Both the position numbers and the translations under genes were made by a program. Source: Bacillota bacterium (GTDB taxonomy: Bacteria; Bacillota; Clostridia; Clostridiales; Clostridiaceae). From it: a DNA stretch of 64,000 bases. The stretch is taken from NCBI GenBank assembly GCA_023435985.1, contig JAEZKY010000381.1:1-64000 (forward strand), read 5' to 3'. Below, one piece after another: positions 1 through 9,909 of the stretch (positions are counted from its first letter, which is position 1; every line of letters starts with the position of its first letter). The notes beneath the pieces are model-generated. The model saw only the letters and a program-made list of their open reading frames with translations, made no database searches and was not told where the DNA came from.

Positions 1-616
1 AAAGCTCTAATGGTACAATCAGCTTCTTATAAATCTTACTAGATAGTATAACATTAGTTAAAGTTACTACTATCAGCGATATAATGATAACAATAACAAT
101 ATAACTAATTACAAATGTCGACATTTCGTCCTTCATGTCAAATCTTACAGGTTTATAGTTAGAATTTATTGCTATAATATTTACAATTTTATCATCTTTT
201 TTAAAACTGTTTTTAACCAATGAAGTTGAATTCATTTCCAATACCAATGAATTAGACTGAAAAATCATATTATCCCCTATGTTTGAAAGCGCATCCTTAT
301 CTTCATCTGTAATATTAGATGACGTTATTGCTCCATCATACGTAATTATTAAATGATATCCTTTAGGTTCGAGAAACTTCTGTAAACTTTGTGTCAAATT
401 TTCAATATCATCTTTATTTTGAATTTTTCGCAAATCTGGTCTTAGATTCTGCTGAATGAAATATGCATTTTGTTCCAGTTCTCTATCGCTTTCAAATTTT
501 CTTTCATATGCTGCTGAAAACGGTATATTCATTATACCTGCAATAATAAAAATAATAATAACTGGTATAATTAACATAAGAATATTTGAAATTGTTAATC
601 TCTTTTTTATTTTCAT
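1..616 (-). CDS. Sensor histidine kinase, N-terminal part (cut by the window edge)
   Basis: About 205 residues can be read from the ATG at 616 to the window edge. A first membrane segment covers residues about 10-28, a polar extracytoplasmic region about 30-160 follows, and a second hydrophobic segment lies near 168-190. The readable part ends in a LIVPLEL stretch typical of the start of a HAMP linker. This layout is that of a membrane-bound two-component sensor kinase; the kinase core lies outside the window, so the kinase call is inferred. The start codon overlaps the stop of the upstream 109-residue gene (ATGA), so the two are translationally coupled. The signal sensed cannot be told. Confidence 0.72.
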   Translation of the reverse strand, partial: MKIKKRLTISNILMLIIPVIIIFIIAGIMNIPFSAAYERKFESDRELEQNAYFIQQNLRPDLRKIQNKDDIENLTQSLQKFLEPKGYHLIITYDGAITSSNITDEDKDALSNIGDNMIFQSNSLVLEMNSTSLVKNSFKKDDKIVNIIAINSNYKPVRFDMKDEMSTFVISYIVIVIIISLIVVTLTNVILSSKIYKKLIVPLEL

Positions 617-942
617 AGTAATTCCTCTACTAAAGTCTTATCTACGAGTAAATTCGATAAGTCTATTTTTTCTGGATTAGTAAGTAAAGAATAATCCTTA
701 ATCCATAGACTTTCATCCACTATTCTACATTCACTAATTGCAATACTAGGCTCTTCATCATAAACTTCTTCTAATTCTTTATTTTTAGTAAGAACTACAA
801 TTCTTCTACATGGTTCCTCATGCATGTCATATATATTAAAAAAACTATTATAAGAATCAAAGTCTTTTACTGATGTAACAACCTTTAAAAATAAATTATA
901 TTTTTCAGCTGCTTCCTTTGCATTAATATACGCTCTATTCAT
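613..942 (-). CDS. Hypothetical protein (109 aa) coupled to a sensor kinase
   Basis: I do not recognise this soluble, acidic 109-residue protein. It has a good ribosome binding site (AAGGAGAGG, 4-5 bases before the ATG) and no signal peptide or membrane segment. Its stop overlaps the start of the sensor kinase gene, a position where a response regulator is often found, but it lacks the Asp-pocket and DNA-binding pattern of one. Only 36 bases separate it from the upstream pseudouridine synthase, so a four-gene operon is likely. It may be an accessory factor of the kinase, but that rests on position alone. Confidence 0.6.
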   Translation of the reverse strand: MNRAYINAKEAAEKYNLFLKVVTSVKDFDSYNSFFNIYDMHEEPCRRIVVLTKNKELEEVYDEEPSIAISECRIVDESLWIKDYSLLTNPEKIDLSNLLVDKTLVEELL

Positions 943-978
943 TTTACCTCTCCTTGCATTAATATTTAAATAATTATC

Positions 979-1845
979 TCACAGGGTCATACTCATTTCA
1001 ATATTGAGCTTAGATTTCCTTTTTAGGCAGAAAAGTTCTTCCTCTTTAAGATACCTCCATTTACCACTTTCCATATTATCTATAGTAACATTCATAATTC
1101 TAATTCTCTCAAGTTTTATTACTTTATATCCTAAAGCACCACACATTTTCCGAATCTGCCTATTTACCCCCTGAGTTAGAACTATTTTAAATGTATTCTC
1201 ATTAACTTTACTGACCTTGCAGAGTCTAGTCATTATCTTAGCTTTTTTATTTTCTTTTATTACACTTAACTCTTTTAATGGAATGGTTTCAAGATTCTTT
1301 ATCTTAGACTTGCAACTTGAAAATTCTTTACATTCAGAATTTTTATACACACCTAATGTATCTGATACTCTCTTAATTCCAGAACTTTCTTCTCCTGAAA
1401 TTTTAACTCCTGAAGCCATTAATTCAAGAAAACTGTCATCAAAACTTTTATCAACTTGGACAATGTATTCTTTCTCATGCATATTATCAGCTTCTAAAAT
1501 TGCATTAGCTAATTCTCCATCATTAGTCATAATTATAAGTCCTTGAGATTCCTTATCTAATCTACCAACTGGAAAGATGTATTCAGGATAATTAATAAAA
1601 TCAATTATGTTTCCTTCTACCTTTCCAGCTGTGCACGTAATGCCAACTGGTTTATTAAGTGCAATATACACTTTTTCTTTTCTTGAAATTGGTTTGCCAT
1701 CAAGAAGAATTTCATCACTTTCCTCTACCCATTGCCCTAAAATACAAATTTCTCCATTCACCTTGATTCTTTTTTCTTCTATTAATTTATTCGTTTCTTT
1801 TCTTGAGCAAATTCCATAATTACTAAATAATTTATTAATCCGCAT
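979..1845 (-). CDS. rluF: RsuA/RluF-type rRNA pseudouridine synthase
   Basis: Converts a uridine of 23S rRNA to pseudouridine in the RsuA/RluB/RluE/RluF family. An S4 RNA-binding domain covers residues about 1-55 (RINKLFSNYGICSRKE). The catalytic domain carries the GRLDKESQGL motif near residue 95, whose Asp is the nucleophile, followed by HEKEYIV and the C-terminal GVNRQIRKM motif. At 288 residues it matches the length of RluF. A Lys/Ser-rich insert lies around residues 165-205. The start has AAAGGATG upstream. It sits 21 bases after ydcF on the same strand. RluF is preferred over RluB from the HEKEY context, but the exact target position cannot be decided from sequence. Confidence 0.85.
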   Translation of the reverse strand: MRINKLFSNYGICSRKETNKLIEEKRIKVNGEICILGQWVEESDEILLDGKPISRKEKVYIALNKPVGITCTAGKVEGNIIDFINYPEYIFPVGRLDKESQGLIIMTNDGELANAILEADNMHEKEYIVQVDKSFDDSFLELMASGVKISGEESSGIKRVSDTLGVYKNSECKEFSSCKSKIKNLETIPLKELSVIKENKKAKIMTRLCKVSKVNENTFKIVLTQGVNRQIRKMCGALGYKVIKLERIRIMNVTIDNMESGKWRYLKEEELFCLKRKSKLNIEMSMTL

Positions 1846-1866
1846 TTTGATATTGCATCCTTTCGT

Positions 1867-2625
1867 TTATCTATCAAATATTATACTTTTCACAACTGCA
1901 AAGGCTTCTCTTGTATAGGTTATAGGAATTAAATACCATACTGTTGTACTTGAATAATTGTCAAATTTTACATATCCATTTCTTTTAGCTAAAATGGTGC
2001 TTCTTAATGCATGAAAATCTGTTGTAATTATTTTAATACTAATTTCATTTAATGGTCTTCCACTAAATCCTTCTATCTTCTCTTTAGAAAACTTAAAGTT
2101 TTCATTTGTATTTTGAGATTTATCTTCAATTAATATTTTATTTTTATCTATTCCTCTATCTTGCAAATATATACTCATAGCATGAGCTTCAGGCAAATAT
2201 TCATCATTTCCCTTTCCACCAGACAAAACAATATAAGCATCTTCATCTTGCTTTAAACACTTTATTGCTGCCTCAAGCCTTCCTTGAAGTATTAAACTTG
2301 GTGTTTTTCCATTTGAAAGTCCTGCCCCCAATACTAAAATGTAATCAGTTTTTTTTTCGCTATTTTTCGGATAACTTATTATAGCTGTTTCTATTCCCAA
2401 GAGACAAATAAGTAAAATACATATAATTATCTGAATCCATTTAAATATTTTAAGTAAAACTGAATTTCCTTTAATTTTAGCTTTAATAAAATGATATCCA
2501 ATCATAATAATTCCTAAAATTATAATTGGATAACTAAATGCAATTTTTGTACTGCTTATTAAATTTACTGCTACCACATATGAAATTAGTAATCCTCCCA
2601 ATAAAATATCCCAAAATCTCCTCAT
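1867..2625 (-). CDS. YdcF/SanA-like membrane protein (DUF218)
   Basis: A 252-residue protein with three hydrophobic segments in the first 85 residues (about 8-25, 30-47, 63-83) and a DUF218 domain after residue 90. The domain shows VLGAG, LSGGKGNDEYLPEA and the SxNTxEN pattern. Family members such as SanA and ElyC affect the cell envelope; the biochemical activity is not established. The ATG at 2625 is preceded by GGGGGAAGAG. It heads a probable operon with rluF. An extracytoplasmic domain orientation is likely but not shown by the sequence. Confidence 0.8.
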   Translation of the reverse strand: MRRFWDILLGGLLISYVVAVNLISSTKIAFSYPIIILGIIMIGYHFIKAKIKGNSVLLKIFKWIQIIICILLICLLGIETAIISYPKNSEKKTDYILVLGAGLSNGKTPSLILQGRLEAAIKCLKQDEDAYIVLSGGKGNDEYLPEAHAMSIYLQDRGIDKNKILIEDKSQNTNENFKFSKEKIEGFSGRPLNEISIKIITTDFHALRSTILAKRNGYVKFDNYSSTTVWYLIPITYTREAFAVVKSIIFDR

Positions 2626-2909
2626 GACTCTTCCCCCATAAATTTATTAATTACAATAATATAAAATATGATTTTAATGATATTGTACCTTAAAAATAAT
2701 TAAAATAAAGGACATACATTTATTATTATACAAATTCTAGTTTAATCTTCTAGAATTCATACATCTTTAATAAAATACACGCCCTCTTTTCGTAGATATA
2801 AAAATTTTCCTCATAGTTTAGTATAATTGTTTATTTCATTTAAACTTTCATGTGCACTGTACCAGAAATCACATGTTTAAAGTTAGATATCCATAACAAT
2901 TAAATTTCA

Positions 2910-3788
2910 TTATTTATTAGTTAATAATTTACCTATTTCTTCGTTTGTAAATTCATATTTTGTGTTGCAGAAATTACATACAATCTCTTCTGTCTTGTTA
3001 TCATCATATATTTCTTGAAGTGTCTCTCTTCCAACAGAAATTAAAGCTCTTTCAACTCTGTCTCTAGAACAGTCACACTTATATTCAGGGTTCAAGGAAT
3101 CTAATATTTTTAAATCCATTCCATCAAAAATGTATTCTAAAATTTCTTCTACAGTTTTTCCTTCACTTATTATAGTAGTTATAGGCGGAATTTCTTCTAA
3201 TCTATAAGTTATAATATCTGCTAGAAGTTCATCTGCACCTGGCATCATTTGAACTATAAAGCCTCCTGCAGCTTTTATAGATAAATCTCTGTCAACTAAT
3301 ACACCAAGTGATACTGCTGATGGTGTTTGTTCAGATACAGTGAAATAATATGCAAAGTCATCTCCTATCTCACCAGTTTGTATTGGTACTTGTCCTACAT
3401 AAGGATCTTTTAATCCTAAATCTTTTATTACATATAAAATTCCATCTGTTCCAATAGCTCCACCAACATCTAATTTTCCTTTTTCATTTAGAGGTCTGTC
3501 AATATACGGATTTCCGATAAATCCTTTAACAAATCCCTTGCTATTACCTGTTACTGTAATTCCTTTAGCTTCCCCCTTTCCATCTATCTTTAACGTTATT
3601 GATTCCTTTTCATTTTTTAAGGTAGTTCCTATTAACACTCCTGCAGTTAACATTCTTCCAAACGCTGCTGCTGCCACTGGTGTACAATCATGTATCTTAC
3701 AGCCTTCATTTACCAAATTAGTGGTAATACCACCGATTATTCTCACCATTCCACCTTTAGCCGTTGCTCTAACTATTTTATCTTGCAT
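2910..3788 (-). CDS. hslO: Redox-regulated holdase chaperone Hsp33
   Basis: Cytoplasmic chaperone activated by oxidative unfolding. The 292-residue length and N-terminal [10 protein letters not shown] motif match the family. The redox switch is in the C-terminal zinc domain: CDC near residues 238-240 and CNFC near 271-274 give the four conserved cysteines that bind zinc when reduced. The start has GGAGATGA upstream. The next gene upstream is a methyltransferase 86 bases away. Co-transcription is possible, but no functional link is obvious. Confidence 0.95.
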   Translation of the reverse strand: MQDKIVRATAKGGMVRIIGGITTNLVNEGCKIHDCTPVAAAAFGRMLTAGVLIGTTLKNEKESITLKIDGKGEAKGITVTGNSKGFVKGFIGNPYIDRPLNEKGKLDVGGAIGTDGILYVIKDLGLKDPYVGQVPIQTGEIGDDFAYYFTVSEQTPSAVSLGVLVDRDLSIKAAGGFIVQMMPGADELLADIITYRLEEIPPITTIISEGKTVEEILEYIFDGMDLKILDSLNPEYKCDCSRDRVERALISVGRETLQEIYDDNKTEEIVCNFCNTKYEFTNEEIGKLLTNK

Positions 3789-3874
3789 AATTAATTCATC
3801 TCCTAATTCATGTAAATTACAATTATCTACTTTTACAACTTTAAATTTTTTTCATGTATCTAATTCGTCTAATA

Positions 3875-4612
3875 CTATTTTGTTACAATATAAAGTATTC
3901 TTTCGCTATTTTCCTTTACACCTTTATCCGAATACCCTTCAAATTTATTAACAATCTTGAGTTTACATTTTTTTAAGGCTTCTTCTATGTATTCTTCAGT
4001 ATAAGCCTTTTCAAAATGTTCTTCTTCAAATTTTTCATAAAGATCATTTTCTGTCTTAACAAAAAAAGTTAAAAACATGTTTAATATATCATCTTCAAAT
4101 GAATTCTCCCATGTATAAAAAATTTCATCTGAACTATATGTATATATATTATTTCCAAGAATTGTAGATAATTTATAATATGAATTTATATCAAAAATAA
4201 ATAATCCATCCTCTTTTAAATGCTCATATACACTAGAAAAATAATTACTTAAATCTTCATCTTCTGTTATGTAATTAGTGGAATCTAAAACAGAAGTTAT
4301 GAGATTAAATTTCCTATTCAAACTTAACTCACTCATATCTTGACATATTACTTTTGCTTTGATTCGATTTTTCTTAAATTTATCGAAAGCTATATTTAGC
4401 ATATCATTTGATAAATCCACTGCATATATATTTTTAAAATATTTTGCTACTCTTACAGCTACATTACCTGTTCCGCAGGCCAAATCTAAATAATCCTCAA
4501 AATTTATATTATTCTCATTACATAATTTTATAACTTTTTCTGCAACTTTATCATAATTAATATCTTCATATATTAATTCATCATATATATTTGCAAATTC
4601 TTTATATGCCAT
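3875..4612 (-). CDS. Class I SAM-dependent methyltransferase
   Basis: A cytoplasmic Rossmann-fold methyltransferase of about 245 residues. Motif I is LDLACGTGN (residues about 43-51), followed by the acidic VDLS end of strand 2, which binds SAM, and a CQDMSEL motif. It belongs to the broad family of small methyltransferases whose substrates are mostly unknown. I chose the ATG at 4612 over an upstream in-frame GTG because AAGGGCG lies at a workable distance. Nothing in the neighbourhood names its substrate. Confidence 0.82.
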   Translation of the reverse strand: MAYKEFANIYDELIYEDINYDKVAEKVIKLCNENNINFEDYLDLACGTGNVAVRVAKYFKNIYAVDLSNDMLNIAFDKFKKNRIKAKVICQDMSELSLNRKFNLITSVLDSTNYITEDEDLSNYFSSVYEHLKEDGLFIFDINSYYKLSTILGNNIYTYSSDEIFYTWENSFEDDILNMFLTFFVKTENDLYEKFEEEHFEKAYTEEYIEEALKKCKLKIVNKFEGYSDKGVKENSERILYIVTK

Positions 4613-4708
4613 GTAATTTATCACGCCCTTACTTTAACTTACTAATTCATCTAGTATATTATATCGTAATTATTTTCTTAGTCAAATTAGTAATTACTTT
4701 CCAAGGGC

Positions 4709-4930
4709 CTATTTCATATTTTCTTTTTTTCTTTTAGCCATTATTCCACCAATTCGTCCAGTTTCTTCAGCTGATAATCCTCCCCAGCCTTCTCTTTTAA
4801 CCTTATCAGTTAATCCAAGTTCTTCTGCTATTTCATACTTGACTTTCTCTCTCATTTTTTCAGACTCTGTAAGTTCTTTATTTGCCTTAATTTTTGCCTT
4901 TATTATCTTTTTTATAGATTTATCACTCAT
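4709..4930 (-). CDS. Small acid-soluble spore protein, alpha/beta type (divergent)
   Basis: A 73-residue protein that would coat and protect spore DNA. The core YEIAEELG contains the EIA germination-protease region, and the C-terminal half has the family signature WGGLSAEETGRIGG. The N-terminus (KKIIKAKIKANKELTESEKMRE) is more basic and less typical than in major SASPs, so it may be a minor form. Single gene with GGTGAT upstream of the ATG. A forespore-specific sigma-G promoter is expected for the family, but I could not place one with confidence. Confidence 0.85.
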   Translation of the reverse strand: MSDKSIKKIIKAKIKANKELTESEKMREKVKYEIAEELGLTDKVKREGWGGLSAEETGRIGGIMAKRKKENMK

Positions 4931-5258
4931 TTCTAATTATCACCAACCTCATATTTTTTTATCATTACTATTATTTCCGTCTATTTATTTAATATCCCTA
5001 TAAAAATATATTTTCGCAAAAGTAGTTTATTTTTCTTATAAAAGTTAGATGCCAATTATATGTAAAATAGAAGCTTCATTTTACAGTATATATGCATAAA
5101 TATTCATTTTATTTTTTATTATTTTACAATATATGGAGCAAGTTTAGACAATGAATAGTTTTTTTCAACTTATTTTGCTCATTGACTTGATATTTATTCA
5201 ATATTTATCTATAGTAATTGTATATATAAAATTATTAATAAATTTAGGAGGGATTATT
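4931..5258. other. Intergenic region upstream of asd
   Basis: This 328-base A+T-rich stretch separates the divergent SASP and asd genes and must hold both promoters. I looked for a lysine riboswitch, which often precedes these genes in Firmicutes, and saw none. An in-frame upstream ATG at 5151 would extend asd, but it has no ribosome binding site and would add a hydrophobic leader foreign to the family. Confidence 0.6.
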
Positions 5259-6251
5259 GTGTATAATGTTGCAATAGTTGGGGCTACTGGAAATGTAGGT
5301 AGAAAGTTTTTAGAAATCTTAGAAGAAAGAAATTTTCCAGTAAAAAATTTATATGTTTTCGCATCAAAAAGATCAGAAGGTTCTACTTTATCTTTTAAAG
5401 GAAAGGATTATGTGGTTGAAGAAACCTGCGAAAAAAATATAAAAGATAAAAAAATAGATTATGCACTATTCTCAGCTGGTGGAGATGCTAGTAAAGAATT
5501 TGCACCTGTTTTTGCAAAATATGGGGCTGTAGTCATTGATAATAGTAGCGCTTGGAGAATGGATCCTGAGGTACCACTTGTAGTACCAGAAGTTAATCCT
5601 GAAGACATCAAACTTCATAAAGGAATAATCGCAAATCCAAATTGTTCAACAATTCAAGCAATGGCAATAATGAAAGCTTTAAATGACAAATATGGAATAA
5701 AGAGAATTGTTTACTCTACATACCAAGCAGTATCAGGGGCAGGTATTCAAGGTATTAGAGATTTAGAGGATGGAATCAAAGGCGTTCCACCTAAAAAGTT
5801 CCCTTATCCTATAGCTGGTAATGTATTACCTCATATAGATGTTTTTTTAGAAGACGGCTATACTAAAGAAGAGGAAAAAATGATTAAAGAAACAAGAAAA
5901 ATACTTCACGAACCAGATTTAAGAATTACAGCTACTACTGCAAGAGTTCCTGTTTTAAATGCTCATAGTGAAAGTATAAATGTTGAGCTTAACTCTGAAT
6001 TTGAGGTAAAAGATATTTTCGAATTATTAGGAAACACAAAAGGTGTAACTGTATATGATAACTTAGAAGAGTTAAAATATCCTACTGCGCTTGAAGTTTC
6101 AGGAAAAGATGATGTTTACGTTGGAAGAATCAGAAGAGACTTTAGCGTAGATAATGGATTAAACTTATGGGTTGTTAGTGATAACATAAGAAAAGGGGCA
6201 GCTCTTAATGCTATTCAAATTGCTGAAATAATGATAAAGGACAACAAATAG
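5259..6251 (+). CDS. asd: Aspartate-semialdehyde dehydrogenase
   Basis: Reduces aspartyl phosphate to aspartate semialdehyde with NADPH, the branch point to lysine, diaminopimelate, threonine and methionine. The product is 330 residues, the usual length. The nucleotide-binding GATGNVG is near residues 8-14, and the catalytic cysteine lies in NPNCST near residue 127. The GTG at 5259 is chosen because AGGAGGG sits just upstream (5246-5252) and the protein then begins as the family does. First gene of an asd-dapA-dapB cluster, 30 bases before dapA. Confidence 0.96.
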   Translation: MYNVAIVGATGNVGRKFLEILEERNFPVKNLYVFASKRSEGSTLSFKGKDYVVEETCEKNIKDKKIDYALFSAGGDASKEFAPVFAKYGAVVIDNSSAWRMDPEVPLVVPEVNPEDIKLHKGIIANPNCSTIQAMAIMKALNDKYGIKRIVYSTYQAVSGAGIQGIRDLEDGIKGVPPKKFPYPIAGNVLPHIDVFLEDGYTKEEEKMIKETRKILHEPDLRITATTARVPVLNAHSESINVELNSEFEVKDIFELLGNTKGVTVYDNLEELKYPTALEVSGKDDVYVGRIRRDFSVDNGLNLWVVSDNIRKGAALNAIQIAEIMIKDNK

Positions 6252-6281
6252 TTTATAGTAATTTAAGTTGGAGGAATCTAA

Positions 6282-7160
6282 ATGTCAATATTTCAAGGCT
6301 CAGCTGTAGCAATAGTAACTCCTTTTAATGAAAATGGAGTTAACTTCGAAAAACTTAAGACCCTATTAGAATGGCACATTAAAGAAGGTACAGATGCCAT
6401 TGTAATTTGCGGCACTACAGGTGAAGCTACCACTATGACTGAAAAAGAAATAAAAGATACAATTAAGTTTACAGTTGATGTAATAAACAAAAGAATTCCT
6501 GTAATTGCTGGTACAGGCTCAAACAACACCGCTTCTGCTATTTCAATGAGTAAATATGCAGAAAGCGTTGGCGCTGATGGACTTCTTGTTATTACTCCAT
6601 ATTATAATAAAACTTCTCAAAATGGTTTAATAAAGCATTTTAAAGCTATAAATGATGAAGTTAAAACTCCAATTATTCTCTATAATGTTCCAAGCAGAAC
6701 TGGAGTCAATATTGCTCCTAAAACTTTGCTTAAACTTTCTGAATTGAGTAATATTACTGCCATTAAAGAAGCAAGTGGTAATATCAGTCAGATTGTTCAA
6801 ATGAAAGCATTATGCAGAGATTCAATTGATATTTATTCTGGTAATGATGATCAGATTATTTCAATAATGTCTCTCGGTGGTATAGGAGTAATCTCTGTTT
6901 TAGCTAATATACTTCCTAAAAAAGTTCATGAAATGGCTCAAAAATGTTTAACCAATAATTTTAAAGAAGCTTTAGATATTCAATTAAACACTTTATCTTT
7001 AGCTAATGCTTTATTTATAGAAACAAATCCGATTCCAATTAAAACAGCTATGAATTTTATGGGACTTGAAGTTGGTCCTCTAAGGCTTCCACTTTGCGAA
7101 ATGGATGAAAATAACGAAGAACTTCTAAAGGCTGCTTTAATGAATAATAAATTAATGTAA
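6282..7160 (+). CDS. dapA: 4-hydroxy-tetrahydrodipicolinate synthase
   Basis: Condenses pyruvate with aspartate semialdehyde, the first committed step to lysine and diaminopimelate. At 292 residues it has the normal family length. GTTGEATT (about 44-51) is the substrate loop, YNVPSRTG carries the active-site Tyr near 134, and the Schiff-base Lys is in AIKEASG near 162. GGAGG precedes the ATG. It follows asd and is 10 bases ahead of the dapB start, indicating one operon. Confidence 0.96.
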   Translation: MSIFQGSAVAIVTPFNENGVNFEKLKTLLEWHIKEGTDAIVICGTTGEATTMTEKEIKDTIKFTVDVINKRIPVIAGTGSNNTASAISMSKYAESVGADGLLVITPYYNKTSQNGLIKHFKAINDEVKTPIILYNVPSRTGVNIAPKTLLKLSELSNITAIKEASGNISQIVQMKALCRDSIDIYSGNDDQIISIMSLGGIGVISVLANILPKKVHEMAQKCLTNNFKEALDIQLNTLSLANALFIETNPIPIKTAMNFMGLEVGPLRLPLCEMDENNEELLKAALMNNKLM

Positions 7161-7170
7161 GGTGATATAT

Positions 7171-7926
7171 ATGGTAAAAATAGTATTAAATGGTTGCTCA
7201 GGAAAAATGGGTAAGATGATTACTGAATGTGCTTTAAAATTTAAAGGATTAGAAATAATTGCAGGAATTGATAAATTTCCTAGCATAGCTCCATACCCAA
7301 TTTTTGAGACTGTACAGGATCTCGATATGGATTATGATGTCTTATTAGATTTTTCAAGAGCTGATGCTCTTAACAGTCTCTTAGAATTAGCAGAAAAAAC
7401 CAACAAACCATTAGTAATATGTTCAACAGGATTTACACAAGAGGATTTAGCTTTAATAGACGAAAAAAGTAAAACATTAAAGCTATTTAGATCAGCTAAC
7501 ATGTCTCTTGGTATTAATTTAATCAATTCTCTTTTGAAAAAAGTTGCTCCCCTACTTTATGGTAACTATGATATAGAAATTATAGAAAAGCATCATAATC
7601 AAAAAGTAGATGCACCTAGTGGTACTGCAATATTACTTGCTGATACTATAAAAAATTCTTTAGAAGATACAACAAAATATGTATATGGAAGAGAAGGAAA
7701 TTCTAAAAGAGTGCAAAATGAAATTGGTATTCATGCAATTAGAGGCGGCTCTATTGTGGGTGATCATGACGTTATCTTTGCGGGAACTGGCGAAGTAATA
7801 GAATTAACTCATAAAGCTATCTCAAGAGAGGTTTTTGCAGTTGGCGCTCTAAAAGCATGTGAATATATGGCTACTGTAACTAATCCTGGTTTATATGATA
7901 TGAATGATGTTATAGGTCTTGAATAA
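7171..7926 (+). CDS. dapB: 4-hydroxy-tetrahydrodipicolinate reductase
   Basis: Reduces the DapA product with NAD(P)H. The 251-residue protein has the dinucleotide motif GCSGKMGKM near its start and the family signature [15 protein letters not shown] around residue 150. I prefer the ATG at 7171, spaced correctly from AAGGTGAT, to an upstream in-frame GTG at 7162 that overlaps that site. Last gene of the asd-dapA-dapB operon, closed by the hairpin at 8021-8059. The next pathway enzymes are encoded about 1-2 kb downstream in divergent orientation. Confidence 0.96.
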   Translation: MVKIVLNGCSGKMGKMITECALKFKGLEIIAGIDKFPSIAPYPIFETVQDLDMDYDVLLDFSRADALNSLLELAEKTNKPLVICSTGFTQEDLALIDEKSKTLKLFRSANMSLGINLINSLLKKVAPLLYGNYDIEIIEKHHNQKVDAPSGTAILLADTIKNSLEDTTKYVYGREGNSKRVQNEIGIHAIRGGSIVGDHDVIFAGTGEVIELTHKAISREVFAVGALKACEYMATVTNPGLYDMNDVIGLE

Positions 7927-8020
7927 TTAATTATGGTTGTTCACATCAATTAGAACTTTATAAATGATATGAAAAATATTTATTTCTATAAATACTTTCA
8001 TGAAAACTTATGGACAGAAA

Positions 8021-8059
8021 TTAAGCTGATCAAATATAACTTGGTCAGCTTAATTTTTA
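8021..8059 (+). terminator. Rho-independent terminator after dapB
   Basis: A 12-base-pair stem (TTAAGCTGATCA with TGGTCAGCTTAA, one G-U pair) with a 9-base loop is followed by a T-rich tail. It lies about 95 bases after the dapB stop and closes the lysine operon. Confidence 0.85.
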
Positions 8060-8086
8060 TATGGCGTTATATATTTAACTTGTAAA

Positions 8087-8404
8087 TTATTCTTTAATAT
8101 AAGAACAGCAATAATCAGCTACTTCTTTTACAATTAGATTAAATTTAGAATTTGCAGGAACAGTAAAATTCTCCCCTTCACTATATGTAATAAACTTATC
8201 ACTTCCTGGTAGTTTTACATCCATTGAACCGCCAAGAATCTCCATCACTTCTTTATCAACTGTGCCAAATTCATAATCACCCGGTAACATTATACCTAAA
8301 GTTTTTCTTTCCCCATCTTCAAATATAATTGTTCTACTTGTAACTTTTCCATCAAAATATACATTTGCTTTTTTTACTGCTGTAACATTTTTAAATTCAT
8401 TCAT
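8087..8404 (-). CDS. ppnP: Pyrimidine/purine nucleoside phosphorylase (YaiE/PpnP family, DUF1255)
   Basis: A 105-residue single cupin domain. The family cleaves nucleosides with phosphate to base and ribose-1-phosphate. Features matching PpnP are N-terminal [12 protein letters not shown], the PGDYEFGT strand, [15 protein letters not shown], and a closing [15 protein letters not shown] segment. The length matches. The start has AGGGGGCAATATA upstream. It is a lone gene facing dapB tail to tail. No local partner suggests a pathway beyond general nucleoside salvage. Confidence 0.88.
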   Translation of the reverse strand: MNEFKNVTAVKKANVYFDGKVTSRTIIFEDGERKTLGIMLPGDYEFGTVDKEVMEILGGSMDVKLPGSDKFITYSEGENFTVPANSKFNLIVKEVADYCCSYIKE

Positions 8405-8571
8405 TATATTGCCCCCTGCTTATTATATTATTTATCTAATAGTATTTTTAATACCAATAAAATTATTTAGAAATATTTAAACTGTTATTGTTAACATATG
8501 ATATAAGAGATTAGGCACAATCAAAAATAACAAGTCAATTCGCCTGCCTAATTTCTTTTATATATCTAAAA

Positions 8572-9717
8572 TTAGCATTTTGGAAAATTTAGTTTTAAAA
8601 AACTTTCAATTCTATCAAAGGCTTCCTTTAGAACTTCGTCGCTATAACAATACGATATTCTCATATAGCCTTCTCCGAGAGCTCCAAATGCTGTTCCTGG
8701 AACACAAGCAACCTTTCCTTCATTTAATAATTTCTCACAAAATTCTTCTGAAGGCAGGTTGAACTTCTTAATAGATGGAAATATATAAAATGCCCCCTTT
8801 GGTTCAGCAACTTCTATATTCAATTTTTTTAATCTATCCATACAATAATTTTTTCTTCTTTCAAAACTTTTTCTCATATCTTCAACATCGCTTAGTGAAT
8901 TTTTAAGCCCCTCAAGAGCACCATATTGAGCTATTGAAGGTGCACAAGATACTCCATACTGATGAACTTTCATTATTTCCTTCATATACTTATCAGAACA
9001 AGCTACATAGCCAATTCTAAGGCCTGTCATAGAAAACATTTTTGAAAATCCGCTTACGTAAATAACTTTATCCTTTATTTCACCTGCTTGAGCCACTGAA
9101 TAATACTCATCAAAAATTATTGATGCATACATATCATCTGTTACCACTATAATGTCTTTTTCTTTAATTATTGCAGCAAGCTCATCTCTCTGCTCCCTAG
9201 ATAAAATTGCACCTGTAGGATTTGAAGGAAATGATAATACCAATACTTTTATATCTTCTTTATTTAATTTTTCTTTTATGGAATCTATATTTAATGTAAA
9301 ATCTTCATTTAATGGATAGGTTACAACCTCTGCATCTATCATAATCGAGATATTTTCATAAGCAGGATATGCTGGCCCAGGCAACAGAATCTTTTCGCCT
9401 GAATTCATTAATGCAAATAAAACTGAATATAAGCCTTCACTTCCGCCAACTGTTATACATACTTCGTCTTTATTATAATTTATATTAAATTTCTTTAAAT
9501 GCTTACAAATTTCTTCCCTTAGTTCATCTATGCCTGCATTGGATGTATAAACAGTTTTATTGCTTTTTACAGCATTAACCATTGCTTCCGAAACATTTGC
9601 AGGTACTGGAAAATCCGGCTGCCCAATAGTTAAAGAAATTGCACCTTCTACTTTCTTAACTTTTTCAGCAAACCTTCTAATTCCTGAAATTTGAATTTTT
9701 TGCACTTGTCTATTCAT
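8572..9717 (-). CDS. patA: Class I/II aminotransferase, probable N-acetyl-LL-diaminopimelate aminotransferase
   Basis: A PLP-dependent aminotransferase of 381 residues. PSNPTGA and the PLP lysine in SGFSKMFSMTGLRIGY (Lys near 226) are clear. It is divergent from dapH, 192 bases away, and close to asd-dapA-dapB. In Firmicutes with the acetylated lysine branch, a PatA-type enzyme makes N-acetyl-LL-diaminopimelate right after DapH. The specific assignment therefore rests on context; sequence alone supports a general aspartate-aminotransferase-like family. Confidence 0.78.
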   Translation of the reverse strand: MNRQVQKIQISGIRRFAEKVKKVEGAISLTIGQPDFPVPANVSEAMVNAVKSNKTVYTSNAGIDELREEICKHLKKFNINYNKDEVCITVGGSEGLYSVLFALMNSGEKILLPGPAYPAYENISIMIDAEVVTYPLNEDFTLNIDSIKEKLNKEDIKVLVLSFPSNPTGAILSREQRDELAAIIKEKDIIVVTDDMYASIIFDEYYSVAQAGEIKDKVIYVSGFSKMFSMTGLRIGYVACSDKYMKEIMKVHQYGVSCAPSIAQYGALEGLKNSLSDVEDMRKSFERRKNYCMDRLKKLNIEVAEPKGAFYIFPSIKKFNLPSEEFCEKLLNEGKVACVPGTAFGALGEGYMRISYCYSDEVLKEAFDRIESFLKLNFPKC

Positions 9718-9909
9718 TTTAATGTGCCCCCTTTAATTAGTGATAAGTTATGAGTTACAAGTGAAGATTTAGCGTAACATAAACCTATTTTACAATATTA
9801 CCAAGGCTTATTCAAACTATTTATACTTTTTTTGCGCCTTCCCCTTTTAATTGTGTTCAATCTTTATTATAATAAATTTGATTGTAAAAATAATAGAAGA
9901 GGTGATTTA

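Noticed and set aside
4931..5258. Lysine riboswitch upstream of asd
   Set aside because: I searched the 328-base leader for the long conserved junction sequences and saw none, nor a terminator hairpin before the start.
8508..8550. Inverted repeat ATTAGGCA/TGCCTAAT after the PatA-like gene
   Set aside because: The stem is 8 bases with a loop of about 29 bases and no clean T run, so I did not call it a terminator.
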